The translations under genes were made by a program, and so were the position numbers. Below, piece by piece: positions 10,857 through 22,528 of a DNA stretch of 64,000 bases. Numbering within the stretch: the first letter of the stretch is position 1; each line of letters starts with the position of its first letter. A model generated the notes under the pieces. That model ran no database searches. It saw only the letters and a program-made list of their open reading frames with translations, and was not told the origin of the DNA. This DNA is from Astragalus membranaceus (taxonomy: Eukaryota > Streptophyta > Magnoliopsida > Fabales > Fabaceae): NCBI GenBank assembly GCA_039519185.1, contig CM076848.1, positions 53,966,778 to 54,030,777 of the forward strand, read 5' to 3'.

Positions 10857-12349
10857 TGGTTCATTTTCAGGTTGCATCGTTTTAGTTCTTCCTTTGCCCC
10901 TCTCAGGTATTTTTGAACCTCTTGTTTGTTTTTCTCTTCAATTTTAAGCTGCTTGCGGCTATCCTCGATGGCCAATGACTTAGTTGTATTTTCCTCCTCT
11001 AATTTCTGGTTTCTTAGGAGCACTTTCTCTAATTCTGCCTGTAAGCCCTTCTTTTCTTCTTCAGCTTTTGACACTACCATTTTGAGTTTATCTAACTCTT
11101 CGACAGTGGGAAGGGTAGGTTCAAGTACTTCTTCCTCAACCCGTAGTGCGCTTCGGTAAGGCAATCAGGTGTCTTGGATCCTTTTTTGGAGCCACTGACG
11201 AAAGGTGGGTTCCTTATTGCCGCTCCTCTTAGTAAGCTCGTGTCCTTTGCGGATAACCATATCCCACGCTTGAGAAATCTTCCGGAGCATGTCAACCTCT
11301 TTTGGGCTTCCCTCATGGAGGTAAAAAGGGATTAACATGTCTTCGGTGGGCGGATTTTGCATGGGGTACCCTAGCTGTCTTAGAGTCAGAGAAGGGTTGT
11401 AATTTATGCATCCTCTTGTCCCCATGAGTGGGACATTTTGAAAGCTTCCACATTGAAAGACTACTGTAGGCCTATCTTTCAACCATGATGGGTGCCAACG
11501 AACCTTGTATTCATGGAGGCCCCTTAGCACTTGCAACCATTCACTAGTGTTCATTGACTCCACATCACACCCTCCAGCGTCTTCAATTGGGCCTTCTACC
11601 TTAACTTTGTTGACGAAGGCATGGGTAAGAAGCCAGACCTACAAGGCTTGTAGGCAGCAGGATATCCTCTTTCCCTTTAGCTCACTATAATGAGTGAAGG
11701 TACAGTAAGTGTTTGCAAGAATTGCTGGAATTGGGTTAGTTGGGTTTGCTTCATCTTTGAAGGATATGAATACACCAATAGCGGTTGTGTCCACATATCT
11801 TTCAAGGCGTGGGAATAGCACAATCCCAAAGATGGTCAAAGCTAACATTTGCTTGAAAGGACCCCAATTTCTAGCATTGGCGAAGGACTTCATTTGACTT
11901 TCCAAGTACTCTTGCGGGAACCCTACAATGCAATTTCGGTTTTTCTTTTGGAGCTTCAAACTTTCCTTGCTGATTTGTAACATTGAGGCAAGTTTCTCAT
12001 CTGTGTAGTAATGCCCCTGATACTGGTAGGGCCTAATGTCTCGTTGAGGAAAACCAAGGATCTGCGTATATTCTTCCAGGGTAGGTGCCATCTGGAAATT
12101 TTTGAAGGTGAAGCATCTCAATGAAGAGTCATAGAATTGGCTCAGAGCAACAATGGCATTTGTCTGCACTTCCAGCCGTAATAACATAATAATCTTCCCA
12201 TAAGCTCTATCGAAAGATCTGCGCTCGATCGGCGGCAACCAACCCGCACATTCTCTTAAGCTCGTCAGATTGGGCTGCTTCACTGTAGGGTAGTTCAGGG
12301 TTTGAATTTCTTCACCGTTTGATCCCATATTGCCTTGCTTATGACACAA
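10857..12349 (-). pseudogene. Ogre ORF1, N-terminal and middle part (two nonsense codons)
   Basis: The frame starts at 12349 and runs through a globular domain typical of Ogre ORF1 products, related to plant mobile-domain/DUF7745-like proteins (GWLPPIERRSFDRAYGKI, then FQMAPTLEEYTQILGFPQRD). Two in-frame stops interrupt it: TAG at 11639-11641 after LQAL, and TGA at 11165-11167 after RIQDT. In both cases coherent sequence continues in the same frame, ending in a coiled coil (EELDKLKMVVSKAEEEKKGL) at the insertion site. ORF1 in this copy is therefore a pseudogene. The function is not known in any Ogre; a role in packaging or targeting has only been guessed. Confidence 0.82.
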
Positions 12350-13171
12350 TTTTTGAGCCTCTTACAATTCTCGGAAAACCTAAATGAGATGAATAACATG
12401 CATGTGAGGATTTTTTTTTACATTTTGTGAAATAATGATGCTATATGATGGATGAAAGAATGATGTTACGCGTGTTAAAAAAATAAGGAAAATCTTGGTG
12501 ATTTATCTTTGAGAAAGTATTAACTATGTGTCACATCCTATATATGTAAAAGGAAAGAAAAACAATAATAATGATAAATGGTTTTGGTGATTTGATTTTT
12601 TTGAGAAAAAAATATCTGTAATGATGCAGCGGGTAGGTGAAATGCCCCTGTGTCCTAAACAGGTTATGTCTTATATATAGGTCACGGTCTAGGGTCACTT
12701 ACGTGATCAATCTCTCAGGTGGCTCTATTCACTTCCTCACAAAGGTTTCCAGAGCTAAAATCTCCTTCATGATATGATCCACAACGATAGCGAGCTACCT
12801 GGTGTGGGATACCATGAAAGGGCGTACTCTGGTTGAGACTTTCATGAGAGTCAGACAGATAAAATCCAGAATGACTGTCACTAATCATCTCCACTCGTCC
12901 TAGGTTATTCTTCAGACCCGGGTATAAGGCCCCACTCAGAAGTGTGTGAATAAACATGTGTAAGTGACGTGTGTGATATGGGCGTATTATCTAAACTACC
13001 CAAGCTGCAACAGAAATACAGATAATAGTACAAAGGTCTTCTACCCTAAGGTGCAATAAAACAATAAATAAATAAAAACAGACAGCCAAATGTGAACGCT
13101 AAAGGTAAACAAAGTACTAAATTAACAATAATCTACACATTTAATTAAATTAGGCTTGACCGTCTTAAATT
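12350..13171 (-). other. Ogre 5' leader between primer site and ORF1
   Basis: No convincing coding region. The sequence is AT-rich with short oligo-A/T tracts. It would be the untranslated leader and packaging region of the element RNA. Confidence 0.6.
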
Positions 13172-13192
13172 GTCCCCAGTGAAGTCGCCAGC
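13172..13192 (-). promoter_or_regulatory. Primer-binding site (tRNA-Arg type)
   Basis: Immediately after the LTR end the minus strand reads GCTGGCGACTTCACTGGGGA. A TGGCGAC...GGGGA site is the usual Ogre primer site, described as complementary to a tRNA-Arg 3' end. It fixes the LTR border and the direction of the element. Confidence 0.8.
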
Positions 13193-14055
13193 TGTAGCGA
13201 CCGAAAAATCCGGAGGAGGGGATTCTTTGTCATTTTTGCAATGAAGCCGCCATCAATATTTATTAAAGAGGAAAACATTGAAAAAACCTTTATTTTTGGG
13301 TTCGGGGGTCGATTATGCGTAGGGAAGGTATTAGCACCCCACAGCATCCTTTCCAAAGAAAGGTTACCGTTTAATTTAATGTGTAGAAGGAAAGTTAATT
13401 TAAAGGAAATACTTTAATTTACCTTTTTATTATTTGCAAAATTGAAGAGGAAACTTAATAAAAATTTTAGTTTTTTGTGCTTGACAGGAGTGGGCCCCTG
13501 CTCCTACGTATCCCCAGGTGCGATGGGGAAATCAAAGCTACGTAGTTCTTGGGGTAGAAAATGTTTGTGTGTTTGATGTTTTTTTTTATTTATTTTTGAA
13601 ATCGGGAGAGGTACTCGTGACGACCAAACAAGTAAAACTCAGAGTGGTCGTCGCTCATAGCTCGTTTGAAAACTAAAGTTGTTATCAACGGTCAAACAAG
13701 CTAAGCTCAGAGTGACCATTAGTAACAAACCAATTTTATGTTTAGGAAAACATTTATTCGTTATTTGGGAAAAAATAGGTTTGTGAAAGAAAATATTTAT
13801 TTAGGGAAAAGAGATTTTTTTTTTTAAAAAAAGAAACAGGGGGTGCAGTAGTAAAATGGTGTGTGCATTTAGAAACAGGCGGTTGTATGAGTAAAAAGAA
13901 AGGGTGCATTTAGCAGCAGCCCAGCCCACTATAAGGCTGGCTAACCCACGAAATTGTGGGCTTTCCTAGGGGGTTGCCGTGATTGAAATGAGGGGGTGCA
14001 AATAAGAATCTGAGTTAATAAAAGATGAAAAGACAAATTTGCCCTGTATTCCTAC

Positions 14056-14062
14056 TATAAAA
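14056..14062 (+). promoter_or_regulatory. Plus-strand TATA box in the LTR (antisense to the element)
   Basis: TATAAAA stands in a typical plant core-promoter context: CCTACTATAAAAGCC, followed about 30-40 bp later by AAACCCTAAATTC and a long CT-rich leader. It faces away from the element's genes. Confidence 0.5.
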
Positions 14063-15387
14063 GCCTAACAAAAATAGAAACCCTAAATTCATTCCCCCCA
14101 CTCACCCACGGCGCCTCACCCAATTTGTCAAAACCCTAATCATTCTCTCCCTCCTTCACGGCTCACGCGGCGCCTCTGATCCACCAACAAATTAAACCCA
14201 ACTTTCCAATCCTCTCCTTTCTCCTCTTCACCGCCTCCTACTCTCTATTCTCCTCCCTAATCTTCTTCTTTATCTCCTCACTAACCCTCATCTCGCTCTC
14301 CAACTCCTCACTGCGGCTAACGACGACAATAGGGAGAGGGGGAAGGCGATTTCAGTGGTAGTGAGAAACGCCTGGGATGGTCGTTTGGTGTTTTCGGGTG
14401 GTGGCCGTTAGATCCGGGCTTGCTTCGCAACGGAGAGGTGGATCTCACTGTGGCTCGTGAGTGGTGGTGGTTCTGTTGGCGTTGGGTGGTTGTTGCGAAG
14501 GGGGTGAAGTGCGAAGGTTCGCGGAGGGGGGAAGGGTGGTGGTACGGTGGGATGCGGCTGCGATGCTGTGGGTGGCCGTTGGGTGGATGGGGGACTGTTG
14601 GTTGGTTGGATCTGTTTTGAGGAGGGACGGTGGTTCCGGTGGCGGTCTACGGCGTGGGGGTTGCGAAGGGGAAGAGAGGGCCGTGGTGTTTTCGGGGTGG
14701 GCTGTGAAGGTAGTTGCTGGGCGGTGGTTGTGGGGCTGTGGATTCGGAGGGGACCACCACGGTGGTGACGGTGGTGTACGGGAGGCGACAGTGAGGCTAC
14801 GGTGGTGGCCACCGCAAGTGGTGGCCGGAGGTAAAACCTCTCCCTTCTCTCTTTCTTGTTTCGGTTCTGTCTTGGAATTTTAATTTTCCCTTCTCCCTTT
14901 TTTTTAAAACGAAAACAGCTTATACCCTTCCCCTTTTACAAAAGAATTAACAGAGGCATAACCATGATTTCCCCCTCCCCCTATCTTCTCTACTTCGTAT
15001 TCTCTTTCTGATACAGTTTCATCATTTTGCATTTTATCAGTTAAAGCATTGGTTGATGATTTCTGGCTTGTATTTTGTTAGTCATTTTAAACAAAGAAGA
15101 GGAAGAAAAAACTAACGCATACATACCTAAGCATAATAGTCATGTATACATATTGTTAGTTACTGAATAAAAGAAAGACAGGAAGGAAAAGCTGATGTAC
15201 ACTATATTGAATACGAAAATAGGAATTTACTTAGTTCCAAAATTTTACTGAGTTACTCTTTACTTGCTCAAGTGGAAAGAAATCTGATCCTGAGTATCTT
15301 TTGAAATAGCATCAACTTGATATCAGTGTTGTGTTTTTTGTGTATCTGTGTGTGTTCTCCCCCCTTCAACTGATTTCAGTTCATTGG

Positions 15388-15395
15388 TATTTATA
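15388..15395 (-). promoter_or_regulatory. Minus-strand TATA box in the LTR (sense promoter candidate)
   Basis: The minus strand reads CAGCCTATAAATACCAATG, a good TATA box in the direction of the element's coding genes. If used, the transcript would have more than 2 kb of LTR leader before the primer site. Confidence 0.5.
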
Positions 15396-15894
15396 GGCTG
15401 GGGATTCTGGTGTAGGTGTGGTGTTGGAGCAGGGAATCAAAACCCCAGGAGACCAAGCTGTTGTTGTTGCAGCAGAGACACAGTGGAGCAGCAAGGGATG
15501 GCAACAGGGGGTGGAACAGGGTTGCTGCCACTGCAGCAATGTTTTTGCTGAAAATGGAAGCCAAACAAAAGGGACAAGAAGAAAGAAGCTTGGGCTTCTA
15601 GCTCCAGGGAGAGAGCAAATCGCATGCTGTCTCCATTTGATTTTGCTTTATTATTATTTTTTGTACTCTTTTTTGTTTTTAATTAATTTTTGTACCAATT
15701 GTATTTAAATTTTTTTGTCTTCATGTATATCAAAGTTGACTTAGGTTGTACCTTTTATTTTGTAAAAAAAACTGTTTATAATAATAAAAACATTAATTCA
15801 GAAATTGATTTTTTATTAGATTTTTTTATATAACAATAATAACAAACAGATTAAACTAAATAACGATAATCATAATATCAATAAGCAACGAACA

Positions 15895-16311
15895 CTGAGT
15901 TAAACATTCGCAACGACGAGATGCGGATGCGCTTCCGCATAATAAAAAATGAAACGTGGCACAGCGAGAACGACAATGCGTGCACAATTAAACGCGAATT
16001 GAAACCATAGGTGTGTCGGTTGTCCTCTTCCTTTAATCCATATATTTTCTGTGTGATTTTTTTATCTATTTGGGCAGTTTTTTTTCATATCTATAAAATG
16101 CAATATTTCAGTTTTTCATCTTTGTTTTTTTCTATTTGTGTTTCTATTCTATTTTATTTTTTGCTATGTTTTTATATATTTAAATTTTAATTTAATTTTT
16201 TATTAAAGTGTCCCAGCCGTGTCATATCTTGATTTTCAAAATTTTCCCGTATGCGTATCGTATCGTATCGTGTCGTATCACGTATTGTATCCGGTATCTT
16301 GGCATAGATGA
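15895..16311. other. AT-rich intergenic DNA with GTATC microrepeat
   Basis: No gene is seen. It contains a hairpin-forming ATGCGGATGCGCTTCCGCAT near 15921 and a degenerate (GTATC)n tract at about 16251-16295. Confidence 0.5.
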
Positions 16312-17480
16312 GACGTCTCAATTATTTAAATGCAAATGCCGGTATTAAATTTGCAAAGATATTGTCAAAAAGAAATCTAAGTAAAAATAACTTGAAATTT
16401 TAAAATATTTAATAATACTGTTTTTTTAAAAAATTTTATAGAAATGTTAATACTTCGACTAATGGAAAGAAAACAATTACTTAGTACCGTTATATTTTTA
16501 AATTATTTAGCTTCTAGTTGTATTCGCCTCTATCTAGAGACTTAGATTTCAAGAAGAAATTGGCATTTGAAACGTCTCAATTATTTAAATGTGAATGCCG
16601 GTATTAAATTTGCAAAGATATCGTCAAGAAGAAATCTAAGTAAAAATAATCAGAAATTTTAAAATACTTAATAATATTTTTTTTTAATTTTATAGAAAAG
16701 TTAATACTTCAAATTTTTAGACAGTTAGCTTGGGCTCACCAGTTTTATAAAATATTTTACTGTTTACCAAAAAAACACATAAAATTGTGTAAACTCTTCT
16801 TCCATGCTTCTATTATTGCATTTATAGGTCACATTCATGTTTATTTTCCAAGATATTTTCTCGCAATTTCAACGCCTTCCAATCATTTTTCGTGTAATAT
16901 CCTTATTTGTATAGCTTAGTATGTTTATGTAATATTAGTATATTACTCTTAAAAAGAAAAGCTCTAATTAAATGAAGCATGACGTGATTGAAAGCATTAA
17001 CGAATGGAAAAACAATTACCGATATGTTTTTAAATTACTTAGCTCCTAGTTGTATTCGCCTCCATCTGAGGACTTGGATTTCAAGAAGAAATTGACACAA
17101 ATGAAAAGTCTCGATTACTTAAATGTGAATGCCAGTATACAAGAGTCGAGATTTATTAAATTTGCAAAGATAGCTCAAAAAGAAATCTGAGCTGGAAATT
17201 TTAAAATAATTTTTAAAAAACATTTATAGAAATGTTAATACTTCGAATTTCTACATAGTTAGCTTGGGCTCGCCGTTTCATAAAGTTTTCATAAAGCTTT
17301 CGGTGTTAACAAACAAAACACATAAAAAGTTGTGTGAACTCTTCTTCCATGCTTCTATTATTGCATCCACAAGTCACATTCATTTTATTTTCTTGCTTGC
17401 AGTTTCAACGCCTTCCAATCATTTTTCTGTAATATCCGTATTGTATTTGTTTAGTTTAGTATGTTTATGTGAAAAAATTG
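16312..17480. repeat. Diverged tandem repeat, unit about 540 bp (one short and two longer copies)
   Basis: The block starting ACGTCTCAATTATTTAAATG occurs near 16308, 16571 and 17107 (last copy AAGTCTCGATTACTTAAATG). Shared follow-on blocks include AATTTGCAAAGATA, TCTAGTTGTATTCGCCTC and CTTCTTCCATGCTTCTATTA. The distance between the last two copies is about 537 bp; the first copy is shortened to about 260 bp. Copies differ by many substitutions and small indels, so the duplication is old. It lies just beyond the 3' end of the ABC1 kinase gene. No coding capacity is evident. Confidence 0.85.
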
Positions 17481-17565
17481 AATGTGAACGTTTACAAGTA
17501 AGGAAATGGAGATCAACTATATTTTGCATATACATGATGAAGGAATCGAATTTCTTGGGAACGAA

Positions 17566-20500
17566 TTATATCATTTTTTCAAATTTGTCAAGCTTATTTA
17601 CCCTTTGCATAGACCTCAAAAATAGTGTCAAAAAAACACCTGCATATGGACAATTATAAGTTTATACCAGTCAGTCACAAGAATAAAGGTAATGTAAACT
17701 TGAAAATGATAAAACAATGTGATATAAAATTGACCTGCACCAACGAATGATCCATTTGCAAAAGCTTGGTTGCCTTGGCTACTCAAATTGACACCAATAT
17801 TCAGCAGGGTTCCTCCTAATACCGTATACATAGTAGCCATTTGTAAAACTGTTGCTTTCCTAGCAGCTCTTTCAGACTAGCAAATCAAGATATGAATTTT
17901 AAGGAGACGCCAAATCAACTCTAATTAAAAATGGTTTATATCCATAGCAAAATGCTAGATGCAGTATAGAAATATATGAATATACCGATTATATACCATG
18001 TGGATATAAAAGAAATTGATTACCTCTAGCACCCGAACTCGGAGTTTGAGATCCCCTGCCTCAACTTCCTTTACAAACTCCTCTATTCTTTGAACTCTAT
18101 ATGGCATTGACATGGAATTGGCTCTTACCTAAAAATGTTCCATAAGACTTATCAATGGTAGTCGTTACGGTGGCATCATTAAAATAAAAATAATGCTTCA
18201 CATTAGAATTTAAATTACAAAAGAAACATCATCTGGAATGAAAAGCTAAAATGAAAGTTTCAGGTAAAGTGTAGTACATCATCTGCTTGCTTCCTTATCT
18301 GCTCCACGAGTTGTGGTCCGGTGCGCCGCTTTTGCCTTATATCTAAAAGTTCCTGTAAGATAAGCAAGTATGATGTATATGAGTATTATTACATAACATT
18401 TTAACCGAGAATAGGAACATTAGCTGGTTATTGACAGTCTGAACCTGTGCATATGGTGCAGCAATCTTCACAAAGGAGAAATCTGGATTGAGTATGTAAC
18501 CTATGCCTGCAAGAACAATAAAAAGCCAAATAAAGATTAGATAATGAAGAAATATATAAAGCACCATTAGATTTTCTTATTCTCATACTATAACTTCAAT
18601 AGAAAATAAAACCTGAGTATTAATTCTGTTCTGAAAGTCAATACATTATATAGAAAAACAATACAGCCTACTAGAGAGAAGGGGAAACCTTCAAGTGTAG
18701 AAAATGCTCTAATAACAAAGGTGAAGGTAGACGGGAACCGGAATGGTTGATCTTGTGCTATTGCAAACAAATCCTGCCACAAAATTCCATCAATAATGAA
18801 ATTGTATTGTATACTATATATTCTGTAGATAATTTGGGAATAGACCACTAAAACAATGATTCTTTATATACAACTTATCATCATTTCTAAAAAAATAATC
18901 ACACAAAATAATTATGAAGGAACTAAGAATTTATTCATCCAAAAGAACTAAAATACCCGCATACCTCCCCAATTGCATTCAATGTCTGCTGTTGATCTGG
19001 TGTCTGGCTTAGAAGATTGTCCAAGAAATACTGTACAGATCTCCTCACCTGAAAGTCAAATTAAAAAATTTATCAAGCTATGGATCATAATATCAAACTG
19101 TTAAATTAAATGACCATTTTATAAAAGATTATAAGTTTTTTGTATCCTTACTGATGATAGGTCCCCAGTGGGTTGGAGTGCTCCAAGATCTATAAGGCAT
19201 TGCATAACCTGCACAGTTGTCAATTGAAAGTTTAAGTAAAAACAACAAAAAATATGAAAATGTTCACATAATAGCTTATATCAGGAATCAATATATCAGA
19301 TTGTAATTGGTTGTTGGGATAACGTTTGAAAAGACCTTTTTGGCATCCTTCTCATAAACAGCATAAAACAGTTCAAGCAATCGTTCGCGGGTGAAAGATT
19401 TTATCTCCCCCATCATGCCAAAGTCATAATAAATAATTGACTCATCAACATCTATAGCAAGATTTCCAGGATGTGGATCAGCATGAAAGAAACCTGTTTT
19501 CAATATCTGAAATACAAGAAAAAACTAATCAAACATTCTTATCTAAAAATTGCCATGAACCAAAGAGATGAATATATTTAATGTCAGATATTAGATTAGA
19601 CCTTCAACAAAAAAATATTAGATTAGAGCAAATTTCAGAGAAAAACAAGGTTGAGGACCTGAATCAAGTATGCTTCAATAGCACGTGATGAGATTCGCAT
19701 TCGATCATAACCACGCGAACTCAACGTATCCACTTGATTTACTTTGATACCTGTTCCCGGAGTATAATAAAGTAGCAGCAGTTATGAATCCAAGTTCAGT
19801 GGCATAACGAAGAAAATGAAGAAAACAAAGAATATACATTAGTCAAGATGATAACCTGGTACATACTCCAAGGTCAACACCTTTGTTGCTGTATAATCCC
19901 AATAAACCAGCTACAAGGATGCAAATGAAGAATATGAAGTTAAAATTAAAATTGGTGCTAGACATTGGCAATTTTTATAGGCTAAAATCAAGTTTCAATG
20001 AAGCTGAAACTATCCAAATATTCAATAGGATTGGTATATAGCAGCAAGAAACATACAGGTACTCGGACCCACTTTATGTTTCGGAAATCTCGACGGAACC
20101 TATCAGCATTCTTCCCTTCATTTATATAATCAATTTCTTGATACAAAATCCTGAAAAGTAGCATGTTTATACAAGGAAATTTACAAAATATTAAAAATGA
20201 TGGCAACAGTAATTCGTGACAGTAGATTAATAATCCTGAAAAGAGTTACTTGATTTTAAAAATGTAGTGAGGAAAGGTGAAATGTTATTTTAACAATGTT
20301 TATGTATTACTTACGTTGCGCATTCTTCATATATACCAATCCAATCTCTAGTTGGACCACCTAGACTTTCACTTCTCTGAAAATACTCGGCAATCAGCTT
20401 TAAGTTTTCTGGACAGGACAGGCAAAGTTGTTAGTGATAAATAAATTATAACATGTATTGATCATTAGAAAGCAATGGTATACATCTTATGATACATAAA

Positions 20501-22528
20501 GAAAACTCGAGTCAGGGATTGTTAGGCTTAAATATGTGTTACCCCCCTGCAAATATGCTCATTATCCATTTACCCCCTGCAAAAAAAAATTAAAATAAAC
20601 TTTGCAAATATTAAGTGTTTCTAGTTACCCCCTGCTGTTAGTTTTAGCTAACAGCGTTAAGTCTATGCTGACTTGGCTGCCATTTGCAGGGGGTAATTAG
20701 AAACACTTAATATTTGCAGGGGGTAACTAGAAACACTTAATATTTGTAGGGGGTAACTAGATCCCAAATGACAGCCAAGTCAGCATAGACTTAACGCTGT
20801 TAGCTAAAACTAACAGCTAAAACTAACAGCAGGGGGTAACTAGAAACACTTAATATTTGCAAGGTTTATTTTAAAAGTTTTTTTTTTGCAGGGGGGTAAA
20901 TGGATAATGAGCATATTTGCAGGGGGTAACATATATTTAAGCCGGATTGTTATGTGAAGACAAAGGAAAGAAGAAAAATGAGGTTGTATGGTCCAATACA
21001 AAAGCCGGGTATTCAGTTATGATGGCAATGGTCACTTGTGTTAATCAAAATCACAAGATTTGCAAATGGTAGAAACATAATGAGTAAAACTTACGCAAGT
21101 CAATGTCAAAAAGCTTCTTCAAGCCAGGCCTTTGAACTTTGACAACTACCCTTTCTCCATTGTGCAGAATAGCGCGATGAACCTACAAACAGTCGCCACA
21201 AAATTGGTGTAAGAAATAACTTAATAATATTCTAATTTTCTGTACTGCAATGAAGCTGCAATCAAATTTTATAGTATCATTCATGAAGACTAATTATTAG
21301 GAAGTTAGTTTAGAAATTAGTTTTTCTGTTGGAACAACTTTTCATAGTTAGTTGGTTAGTTGGATTTTTTTTTCCTAATACCACTTCTAATATCAATACA
21401 TAAAGATCATTACTTTGACTACAAAAATGTGACTACCAGCATAGGCATAATTTACCTGACCAAGACTTGCAGCAGCGATTGGCCGATCTTCGAACTCTTT
21501 AAACAATACATTAACTGGAGCTCCTAATTCGCTCTCGATAAAGCCTCTCGCTTTCTCTGGTGAGAAAGCAGGGACCTTGTCCTGAAGAATGTTATGTTAA
21601 GAGTAAAAATTAGTATCTATAGAATCTGCTCATCCAAGTTTATTACACTATATTAAAGAATCTCCAATGAGCCCGATAAAATATGGACAAAAGATCGACA
21701 AAAATACCTGCAATTTTGCGAGCTCGTCCACAAATTCACGGGGAAATAGATCTGATCTGGTTGATGATAACTGTCCAAGTTTAATGAAAGTTGGACCAAG
21801 CTGTAATACACACTCCCTTAGCCATGAAGCAGTTTTCTTCATTCTGCTTTTCTAAAATGCAATGATTAAACATTTCAGCTCAGCAATGCACAATCACAAG
21901 CTGCAACTTAATCAATTATTAAAAAAGAGAATTTAAAAACAAACGAATTTCCGGAACTCACCTTCTTTTCTTCTGTAAAGCCACCCAAATAAGCCCATTT
22001 TGCATTGTCCAAAAGAACACGAATACGCAATGAAAGAACAAAGGACCAGACATCAATAGACCTCTGAAAGGAATTGTAATTTTCATTGGCCCAACTGAAG
22101 CCTTCATCTGAGGGCAAAACTTTAAGTTCTTCCAATGGAGGAAGTTCTTCAGAGATTCTAGACTTCACTGTCTTTGTCAAAGCTGGTGTAGCATCTCTTC
22201 TTACCAAACTTGCTCCATTAACAGTTTGCTTTGAACCATTGACCATCGTCTCAACTTTATTCTCTGACATTGTCTTTCTTTTCACTAGCTCACTTGCTGG
22301 GACCATTTTAACAGCTCTACCATTAGTACCATAGTTTGATGGAGGTGATTCTGTCTGTCGCATTTCCACCACGAATCTATGAAACTTATCAGATGTTGGT
22401 CTTTTATTCTTTGACAATTTATGAAGTGAAATTGAGCTTGTAAAACCAAGATTGTCTAGATCTCTTCGTTGATTTACCGACTCTAAATTGTTATAATAAC
22501 AACCGTGCGAAGCCATTATTACTGCCAT
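17566..22528 (-). CDS. ABC1K7: ABC1 atypical kinase, chloroplast (SIA1/ABC1K7-like), 704 aa
   Basis: Seventeen coding exons with GT..AG introns: 22528-21962, 21851-21708, 21581-21456, 21182-21095, 20408-20315, 20150-20057, 19910-19856, 19750-19659, 19506-19336, 19208-19152, 19048-18965, 18773-18689, 18506-18445, 18352-18278, 18128-18024, 17876-17735 and 17639-17566. They sum to 2115 nt, keeping one frame throughout. ABC1/UbiB hallmarks are all present: KLGQ at residues 213-216, the alanine-rich loop PIAAASLGQ at 271-279, the VVVKVQRP lysine at 294, HADPHPGN at 428-435 and DFG at 448-450. The C-terminus (about 643-694) has two hydrophobic segments, suggesting membrane anchoring. A Ser-rich N-terminus fits a transit peptide. 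Arabidopsis relatives ABC1K7/ABC1K8 act in plastid lipid, prenyl-lipid and iron/oxidative-stress balance. The assignment to K7 rests on length (about 695 aa in Arabidopsis) and the C-terminus, from memory. Confidence 0.93.
20525..20943. mobile_element. Mutator-like foldback MITE in ABC1 kinase intron 4 (419 bp)
   Basis: The termini are GGCTTAAATATGTGTTAC and its near-exact inverse GTAACATATATTTAAGCC. A perfect 9-bp target duplication GGATTGTTA flanks it (20516-20524 and 20944-20952). Most of the element is an inverted repeat, with GGGGGTAACTAGAAACACTT blocks repeated in the middle. The 9-bp duplication points to the Mutator superfamily. There is no ORF. It lies in the intron between coding exons 4 and 5. 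Confidence 0.9.

Larger units (their letters stand above)
1..15890 (-). mobile_element. Ogre/Tat-type Ty3/gypsy LTR retrotransposon (right part; 3' LTR outside window)
   Basis: Read on the minus strand the order is 5' LTR, primer-binding site, leader, ORF1, gag, a gag C-terminal/protease/G-patch ORF, a putative intron, then RT, RNase H and integrase. An extra ORF before gag, an intron between protease and RT, and a duplicated RNase H-like region are hallmarks of the Ogre branch of the Tat lineage. The coding part ends at 412. Positions 1-411 are 3' untranslated sequence with a repeated motif (AATTTTTGCCT near 273-283 and 325-335), and no LTR sequence is visible there, so the 3' LTR must lie to the left. 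The right limit near 15.89 kb is approximate because the matching LTR and target duplication cannot be compared. ORF1 carries nonsense and frameshift mutations and a nested insertion, so this copy is probably not autonomous. Confidence 0.9.
13193..15890 (-). repeat. 5' LTR of the Ogre element
   Basis: The inner border is exact: plus-strand TGTAGCGACC at 13193 next to the primer site, giving an LTR end ...CTACA on the minus strand. The segment 13480-13560 is the conserved Ogre U5-like stretch with TACGTA and GGGGAAATC motifs. The outer border near 15.9 kb is only an estimate, since there is no second LTR to compare. A GC-rich part (about 14100-14830) is flanked by AT-rich parts. Core-promoter-like sites face both directions. 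Confidence 0.72.

Noticed and set aside
14408..14883. Gly/Trp/Val-rich frame on the plus strand and Pro-rich frame on the minus strand
   Set aside because: Low-complexity GC-rich LTR sequence; the two frames are complementary shadows.
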